From positions 14,413,571 to 14,477,570 of the forward strand of contig OY747716.1 in NCBI GenBank assembly GCA_963556495.2: 64,000 bases of DNA, read 5' to 3'. The notes beneath the pieces are model-generated. The model saw only the letters and a program-made list of their open reading frames with translations, searched no databases and was not told the DNA's origin. The translations under genes were made by a program, and so were the position numbers. Shown in pieces: positions 56,829-64,000 of this stretch. Positions within the stretch are counted from its first letter, which is position 1, and each line of letters opens with the position of its first letter. This DNA comes from Valencia hispanica. Its lineage: Eukaryota > Chordata > Actinopteri > Cyprinodontiformes > Valenciidae.

Positions 56829-59800
56829 GCTCTGCTGGTAGATGTAACTTCAATTCAATTTAATTAAATTCAAAAATACTTTATTGATCCCAGAGGGAAA
56901 TTAAGTGTTGGTATAGCTCATATAATTAATTATTTAAGGAGTTGTTGTAGATGATGATGGCTGTGGGCAGGAAGGATTTCCTGTAGCGGTCTGTATTGCA
57001 GCGAAACTGAAGAAGCCTCCGACTGAAGACGCTCTGTTGTTGTATGACTGTCTCATGAAGAGGATGCTCAGGGTTGTCCATAACTTTTTTGATTTTATGA
57101 ATAATCCTTTGCATTATCATCTCCAGATTTTCCACAGTTGTCCCAAGAACAGAACCAGCCTTCTTTATCAGGTTGTTTAGCCTATTTAGGTCCCTGGCTC
57201 TGATGCTGCTACCTCAACAGATGACGGCTGAAGAGATTACACTCTCCACAACAGACTTGTAGAAGATCTCCAGCATCTTGCTGCAAACCTTCAAGGACCT
57301 AAGCTTCCTCAAGAAGTACAGTCTGCTCTGTCCCTTCTTGTAGACGGTTTCACTCATGCGCCTCCAGTCCAGTCTGTTGTCAAGGTGAACTCCGAGGTAT
57401 TTATACTCCTCAACCACCTCCACTTCTTCTTCCATGATAGAAACAGTGTTTGACTTATCCCTGTTTCTTCTGAAATCTACAATCATCTCCTTTGTTTTGT
57501 TCACATTCAAGGTGAGACGTTGTTTCCACACCATGTCACAAAGCGGTCCCCCAGCTCTCTGTATTCAGCTTCTTGTCCATCTCTGATACACCCGACAATT
57601 GCAGAGTCATCTGAGTATTTCTGCAGATGACAGGTCTCTGATTTGTACTGGAAGTCTGAGGTGTACAGAGTAAAAAGGAATGGTGAGAGTACGGTCCCCT
57701 GTGGTGCTCCTGTGCTGCTGACCACCTGGTTTGACACACAATTCTTCAGTCTCACAAATTGTGGTCAGTTGGTCAGGTAGTCATTGATCCAGGCGATTGT
57801 TGAGGGCTCCACCTGTGTCTTCAGGAGTTTCTGACAAAGTAAACCATGCTGAATTGTGTTAAATGCACTGGAGAAATCAAAGAACATGATCCGCACAGTG
57901 CTGCCTGCTTTGTCCAGATGACAGTGGGTTGGTTGATGTAGGTGGATGATGGCATCTTCAACTCCAACTCCACAGCGATAAGCAAACTGCAGTGGGTCCT
58001 GATACGTTCTTGTTTGCTTACTCAGGGGTGCCAACAGGAGTCTCTCCAGGACCTTCATGATGTGGGATGTCAGGGCAACAGGTCTATAGTCATTGATGAC
58101 TGATGGGTGAGTTCTTTTGGCCACTGGAACAAGGCATGATGTCTTCCACAACACTGGAACCTTCTCCTGAGTTAGGCTTAGGTTGAAGATGTGCTGCAGA
58201 ATCCCACAGAGCTGCTCTGCACAGGCCTTCAGGACTCTGAGGCTGACACCATCTGGACCTGCAGCCTTGTTCCGGTTCAGTTTCTCCAGCTGCCTCCTCA
58301 CCTGACTTTTGGAGACAGACAAGTGGGAAGGGGAGGCAAAGGGGGTAGCAGCATTTCCTGACTTGGTTGAAGTCAAACTTGTGGAATTAGAAGAGTCCAT
58401 GGCTGAGGTGAAGGATAAAACATCTGAGGTGTAACAGGAAAGCTGTTGATCAGAGGAGAGTGGGATGTCTGTTTGGCTGGGAACAGGAGAGGGGGATGCT
58501 GAGCTAGTTCCTGAACTGAACCTGTTGAAGAATAGGTTCAGTTCATTGGCTCTGTCCAGACTTCCATCTTTCCAATCCTTCCTGTCCTTGAAACCTGTGA
58601 TCTTTCTCATTCCTGACCAGACATCTCTGATATTGTTCCTCTGTAGTTTGTTCTCCAACTTCTTCCTGTATGCCTCCTTGATGTCTCTGATCTTGACTTT
58701 AAGTTGCTTCTGTATACTCCTCAGTAATTCCCTGTTCCCCTCCCTGAAGGCTCTTTTTTTCTTGTTTAGCAGTTCCTTCAGGTCACTGGTGATCCAGGGT
58801 TTGTTATTAGGGAAGCATCTCACTGTTCTGGTGGGGATGATGTTGTCCACACAGAAGTTTATATAGTCAGTCACACACTCAGTCATGGCATTGATATCCT
58901 CTCCATGTGCTTGGCAAAGAGTCATCCAGTCTGTAGTTGCAAAACAACCCTGCAGGGCTTCTTCAGCTTCCTGTGACCATTTTCTCACAGTTCGTTTTGT
59001 CACATGTTGTCTCTGAACAAGGGGTTTATATTCTGAACAGAGAAAAATAAGATTGTGATCAGATTTTCCCAGAGGAGGTCTTGGTTTGGACATGTATGAA
59101 TCCTTTACATTTGCATAAAACAAATCCAAGGTCCTGTTTTCTCTTGTAGAGCAGCTGACAAACTGTTGAAATGTTGGAAATGTAGTAGAGAGCGAGGCAT
59201 GATTAAAATCACCAGATATTGCCACAAATGCATTGGGGTGCTGTGTCCATAGCTTTGCAACAACGGAACTGATGATATCACATGCAGTGTCGGCAATCGC
59301 TGAAGGTGGAATGTAAACATCTGCCAAAACTACACTGGCGAACTCTCTTGGTAAATAATATGGACGAAAACTCACTGCCAAGAGTTCGACATCTGGGCTG
59401 CAGAGACGACACTTCACAGTAACATGTCCTGGATGACACCATCTGTTGTTGACCAGCACTGCTACTCCACCACCTTTTTTTTTTCTGCTCGTCTTCAGAT
59501 CTCTGTCTGCTCGTACAGTTAGGAAGCCTGGCAGACAGACGTTGGAGTCGGGGATATGATCCAGCAGCCACGTCTCAGTAAAACACATAACACTGCATTC
59601 ACGGTACTCTGGCTGAGTCCTTGTAAGGGCTTGGAGTTCATTCATCTTGTTAGCCAGTGATCTTACGTTGCCCATTATGATCGATGGAAGAGATGGCTTG
59701 AACTTCCTCTTTCTCTGTCTCCTTTTCGCTCCTGCTCTGCATCCACGTCTCCTCCTTATCAACTCATCAGGGATTTGTGGCTTCAGTTGAGGTATTATTT

Positions 59801-60107
59801 CAGCTTTTGCAATGTTAATCAGCTGCTCCCGGCTGTAAACCACATTGTTGCCATGGTTATGCATCATAACAAATTGTCAAAAAGGGAAAAATTTACAGCA
59901 AAAATCCTTCCAGCTTCACAGCACCAAAAACTAGAAAGTATACAGGTCAAAAAATGCAATCTTCTTTAAGAAAAAAGAGGAACCAATGTACAACAAACCA
60001 AAACTTAATATGTAGCCAACAGCGCCAATCCAACATGCAGCCACCCAGAACAGCGCAATTCTAGAATTGGCTGTGGGAGATTGTGCCTCAGATAACGACA
60101 ACGTGGC
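56829..60107 (+). pseudogene. odad2: odad2 exon 16 split by a Rex1 insertion
   Basis: The left part 56829-56850 (acceptor ACCAG|GC) encodes ALLVDVT. The right part, about 60068-60107, encodes AVGDCASDNDNV and ends in donor TGGC|GTAAGT. The two parts sum to 62 nt, which fits the phases of exons 15 and 17, and together they match the family's ALLVNVTKAVGACA-type segment. Between them lie about 3.2 kb of antisense Rex1 DNA. Reading into it meets TAA after six codons. Skipping the exon shifts the frame and meets TGA six codons into exon 17. Confidence 0.9.
56851..60067 (-). mobile_element. Rex1-type LINE, copy B, inserted in odad2 exon 16
   Basis: The 3' tail (CAATTCAATTTAATTAAATT) lies at the left junction. 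A 700-codon frame at 57765-59867 covers endonuclease and much of the reverse transcriptase. A TGA at 57765-57767, a 1-nt deletion near 57517 and more small indels to 56926 break the rest. Homology to copy A ends near 59858. The next 200 bp (59860-60067) differ from copy A's 5' region and may be an alternative 5' leader or filler DNA. No clear target duplication was seen. Confidence 0.9.
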
Positions 60108-62577
60108 GTAAGTTTGTCTCTTCCCTTTCACTGTTTCATGCTATGCTTATATTTACAGCAGGTCCATGAGGCTCCTGTTAAAATGTGATTAAGGGCTTAT
60201 TTACCATCATCAGGGAATTAGCAGAAACTCCTTCCTGGCTGTTTGTTGATGTCATGTGTTTTCCCAAGGAAATGAAACCAATTGTAGGATCTAAACACAG
60301 TCTCAATAACCTGTCATGGGCTGGTGCTCAGAAAGATTCCTGTTGTTTTCATTAGGAGTTGTGCAGGTAGGCGTCTCCTTCATCCTCAGCCCAATGACCC
60401 ATTTTAAAAGCTTCGTTTATTGTAGCTGCTGTGTTAAATATGGTTGTGGTTTCATTCTCAGAGTTTTACTATAGCCATGCGGTCACTGAGCTGCTCAGAC
60501 TAACGTGCCTAAAGCTCCTCCCCGTCCAAACCTCCAAGGCTGGAAAACCCAAAGAACCAGAGTCCAGAGCGGTGGCTTTCTCTCTTCATCTAACCTCAGC
60601 CTGTTTGGCTGCACAACATTGTGGAGCCTCCATCTGGCCTTATTGCTTTTACAAACCTGTTCCAGACTATAAGAGCCTTTCTAATTAGCACTGGGCAGAA
60701 ATCGAAGTGAACCTGTGAGTTTCTAGTGTTAGTTAGCTGCTTCTGCTGTGGTGGGACTCTGTTACATTGGTGTGGAAACAAACAAACCCTGTGGCTGTAG
60801 AACAATAAAGCCTGTTTAAATAAAGCTGCTGACTGTGGTGAACTTCACACAAAACAGAGATGTCTATTATATCAGTTCTTCATTACCTCCGCCTACAAAG
60901 TTATGTTTTCACCAGAGTTTGTTTGTTTGTCTGTTGGTTAGAAACATTAATCAAAAAGGAATTGGCGGATATTGATGAAATTATCAGGAAATGTCTACAA
61001 TGGGACCAGGAATAAGTGATTAATATTTGGTGGTGATCAGAAAACTGCCATTATTGATAAAGTGATTTTTGTAAATAAGTACCAAACTAATAATGATATC
61101 AGTGTGAATCCAGCTGCTGTTTTCATGGTCAAAGGATCTAAAACAGTTAGAATTAGATTAGAACATTGGGGGGAGACTGAGCTACCTTGGTGAAGGTCTG
61201 TGTTGTGTTCTTCATGTTCTTCATGTTCTCTCACAGTCTACATTTTTACAACAGACCTTCCAGTCTGTCGGCCTCCATCTGTAAACAGAGTTCTTATTCA
61301 AACGGCCTTTCTCTGCATGTTTGGCTTGTTTCCACACATGCGGAGCAGTTTGCAGAGTAATTAGCATAACTCACATTAGATTTTATTCCTACCCAGAGCT
61401 GACAGAAATGTTTGTCAGGTGACCAGTTTTAGATGATATGTTGCTGCCTAACACATCTGGTGATGATGTCACCAGCTGCAACATGTTTGTCCCTCCAGGA
61501 CATCATTTTACCTACAAGGTTTCTTTTCTCAGATCACAGCTTCTGTTGGTCTCCACAGTTATTCTCTCCTCCTGATCCTGGATCAGGTCATCCAGAACTC
61601 CTGAGAGCCCGATGATAACTTTCCAGTTTTCCATCAGATCCTCACGTTTGTTTTCATTCTCCAGCAGTAGGCAGCGGGTGGCTAATGACATCACACTTCC
61701 TCCAATGAATCCCGTGGAAGAACAAGAGTGAACATGGGTTTTTAATGCCTCCAGGGTCTGTGGTCTCCCCTCTAATCCATCACTGTCAGCTGCAGCTTCA
61801 ATGCTGATCTGTTTCTTAGCTGCACCATGTGACGACGGAGCTGTTTTGGAGGATGGTGTGAAGCTTCACGTTTGTTTTTGGTCCTGGATTGAAGAGTCCC
61901 TGCAGACTGGAGTCTGATGTTCTGATCCCTGTAGACTGATTAATGTGCAGAGGGAGGACAGATGGAGCAGAGGACGTCCCTGATGAGCGTCTGCTCGTTG
62001 CAGTCCCTCAGATGCTGTGATTAGGGATGTTTAGGTCATTCTGACAGCTTTCAGTGTGGGCCGTGTTGGTTGAAGCACACATGGGGAACACGCTACATGT
62101 TATTTATACCAGACAATGGATGCTCTGTGGTGTCATCCTTTGACTTCTCAGAGTTCAGGTTGAAAACAGTCATGTATCGGACATGAACTACAACTGCTGC
62201 TTCAGTTAACTTCACTCAGGCTTTCTGAAATATAGCGCCACCTGTCTCTGGTTCTGTTTGACTTGGAAAGGAGTCGTCGTTTTGGCACAAACATGAAGTC
62301 TAAGTTTGTCTCAGCATCTATTTATAGATCCAGATGTGTGTGAGTTGACCTCTGACCTATACAGCTTTCTGTGGAGAATGACCTGAGTGGGTAGAGAGTG
62401 GGTGGGCTACAGAACCTGCAAACGACCTGAGTAGAATAAAAAGTGTTGAAATCAGTTGCTGCTTCCATCCTGTTTAGTTGTAGTTGTTGTTAAATCTGCT
62501 GCTGCCCGGCCTGATAAAGCCAAATATTCCACTCTGATCTCATTCTACAATGAAATGATTCTCTGTGTTTCCCTCAG
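60108..62577 (+). other. odad2 intron 16 (2.5 kb)
   Basis: No repeat family or gene was recognised. Confidence 0.6.
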
Positions 62578-62692
62578 AATCATCGACCAGCTTGATGGAG
62601 TCCGCCTGGTCTGGTCACTGCTAAAGAACGCCAGTCCAGAGGTTCAGTCTAGTGCTGCATGGGCCCTTTGTCCGTACATTGAGAACGCAAAG
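62578..62692 (+). CDS. odad2: odad2 exon 17 (last exon in window)
   Basis: Encodes [17 protein letters not shown] through [13 protein letters not shown]. The acceptor is CCTCAG|AA and the donor AAAG|GTACAG, phase 0. This is a strongly conserved armadillo segment of ODAD2. Confidence 0.95.
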
Positions 62693-63340
62693 GTACAGTA
62701 AAGTGCAGTTTGTCACTCCCTGGAGACATAAAGTCCATCATTGTTCCTCATCTATGCAGAATGTTTTCCTCTTAAACGCCTCTGCTGCACACACGTTATC
62801 TATAAATCACAGTTCTGTAGAGTTAGTGGTTTTTCACAATAAAATATTATCTCAGTCACAAGGCAGAAGCCTGCTGATCAAGCCCAGCTTGGCTCCTAAG
62901 CTCTGCTTTTAACCTGCTGCTGCTTCTGCTGCTGCTGGGAGGTTAGCAGGGGCAGAGCTGTGTCAGCTGAGGCTTACATGAACCTTGGGCTAATGTGAAG
63001 CAGAGAAACCTCCTTGGCACACTGGGATCGGTGAAGTGAGGAACAGACTGGAAGAAAGACTGAGTAATATCCTGTGGCATGGCGTCTGATTTCCTCCCTG
63101 AAAATCTGCCCTCAACAGACGGTGGACCATGCAGCTTCTTTAATGAAAACACCATGAAACTGGAACCAGTGCAGCACTATAAATACTGCTTACATCATTC
63201 TAGCTGTTACTGTGTTTACTTCAACATGAAGAGCTTCTGTTACTCCAAGTTTGACAGATTTTCTATCATAAAAACAGATTAGTGCAGCCTGATGTCTGAG
63301 ACATCATCATAGCTCATATTAACTAACATACATGAGGATA
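62693..63340 (+). other. odad2 intron 17, left part
   Basis: A short CTG run lies near 62919-62937. No other feature was recognised before the Rex1 copy at 63341. Confidence 0.6.
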
Positions 63341-64000
63341 TTCAATTCAATTCAATTCAAAAATACTTTATTGATCCCAGAGGGAAATTAAGTGTTGGTA
63401 TAGTTCATATAATTAATTCTTTAAGGAGTTGTTGTAGATGATGATAGCTGTGGGCAGGAAGGATTTCCTGTAGCGGACTGTATTGCAGCGAAACTGAAGA
63501 AGCCTCCGACTGAAGACGCTCTGTTGTTGTATGACTGTCTCATGGAGAGGATGCTCAGGGTTGTCCATATTTTTTTTGATTTTATGAAGAATCCTTCTTT
63601 GCATTATCATCTCCAGATTTTCCACAGTTGTCCCAAGAACAGAACCAGCCTTTTTTATCAGGTTATTTAGCCTATTTAAATCCCTGGCTCTGATGCTGCT
63701 ACCCCAACAGATGACGGCTGAAGAGATTACACTCTCCACAACAGACTTGTAGAAGATCTCCAGCATCTTGCTGCAAACCTTCAAGGACCTAAGCTTCCTC
63801 AAGAAGTACAGTCTGCTCTGTCCCTTCTTGTAGACGGTTTCACTGTTGCGCCTCCAGTCCAGTCTGTTTTCTAGGTGAACTCCGAGGTATTTATACTCCT
63901 CAACCACCTCCACTTCTTCTCCCATGATAGAAACAGTGTTTGACTTATCCCTGTTTCTTCTTAAATCTACAATCATCTCCTTTGTTTTGTTCACATTCAA
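63341..64000 (-). mobile_element. Rex1-type LINE, copy C, cut by window edge
   Basis: The 3' tail (TTCAATTCAA)n lies at 63341-63360. The reverse transcriptase C-terminal frame (63413 to the edge) is open with no stop or frameshift over 195 codons, unlike copies A and B. It is antisense to odad2 and presumably lies in the intron after exon 17. Confidence 0.9.

Larger units (their letters stand above)
29548..62692 (+). pseudogene. odad2: odad2 (armc4), outer dynein arm docking protein, two lesions; 3' end outside window
   Basis: Seventeen exons encode about 879 residues of a protein recognised as ODAD2/ARMC4. In vertebrates this protein is part of the docking complex that attaches outer dynein arms to ciliary doublet microtubules. 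The N-terminal third is non-repetitive; a Ser/Glu-rich acidic stretch in exon 9 precedes [13 protein letters not shown]; armadillo repeats then run from exon 10 to the right edge (for example [39 protein letters not shown]). All introns are GT-AG and all phases match except at exon 3. Lesions: exon 3 needs one more nucleotide, and exon 16 is split by a Rex1 LINE. The other exons are intact, so loss is recent, allele-specific, or partly an assembly artefact. The last part, about 165 residues by comparison with human, should lie to the right. Confidence 0.93.

Overview
The window looks like nuclear DNA from a ray-finned fish, most likely a percomorph teleost. It has one long-intron vertebrate gene and a dense mix of repeats typical of fish: Rex1, L2/Maui and L1/Tx1 LINEs, a DIRS element, a gamma-type endogenous retrovirus, and mariner, hAT and P-like DNA transposon remnants. 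The species cannot be named from the sequence alone.

Layout. Positions 1-905 are a tandem satellite. Positions 1306-9948 are a nearly complete but decayed L1/Tx1-type LINE on the minus strand with a very long C-rich (sense G-rich) 3' region. Positions 10757-11525 are a large TA/CA/GT microsatellite. Positions 11530-13315 are a broken DIRS retroelement. Positions 13316-14110 hold inverted-repeat DNA. Positions 15313-24450 are remnants of a THAP/P-element-like transposon split by an 8.5 kb endogenous retrovirus (15621-24156, minus strand, 5-bp target duplication ATTGG, tRNA-His-type primer site). Positions 24832-29360 are a patchwork of mariner, a foldback element, L2 LINE pieces, a MITE and a small poly(A) retroposon.

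From 29548 to beyond the right edge lies one host gene on the plus strand, recognised as odad2 (armc4), an armadillo-repeat protein of the outer dynein arm docking complex of motile cilia. Seventeen exons can be placed, all with GT-AG introns and matching phases, covering about 880 codons. Roughly the last 165 residues should lie to the right. Two lesions stand out. Exon 3 is 189 nt long where the flanking phases require 3n+1, so it carries an apparent 1-nt frameshift. Exon 16 is split by a 3.2 kb antisense Rex1 insertion that brings an immediate in-frame stop. Two more Rex1 copies lie antisense in introns 4 and 17.

Either this odad2 allele or copy is a pseudogene, or one or both lesions are assembly or allele-specific events. 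Everything else in the window is selfish DNA, with clear nesting that gives relative ages (retrovirus inside P-like transposon; MITE and poly(A) retroposon inside L2; hAT inside a second L2; Rex1 inside odad2).
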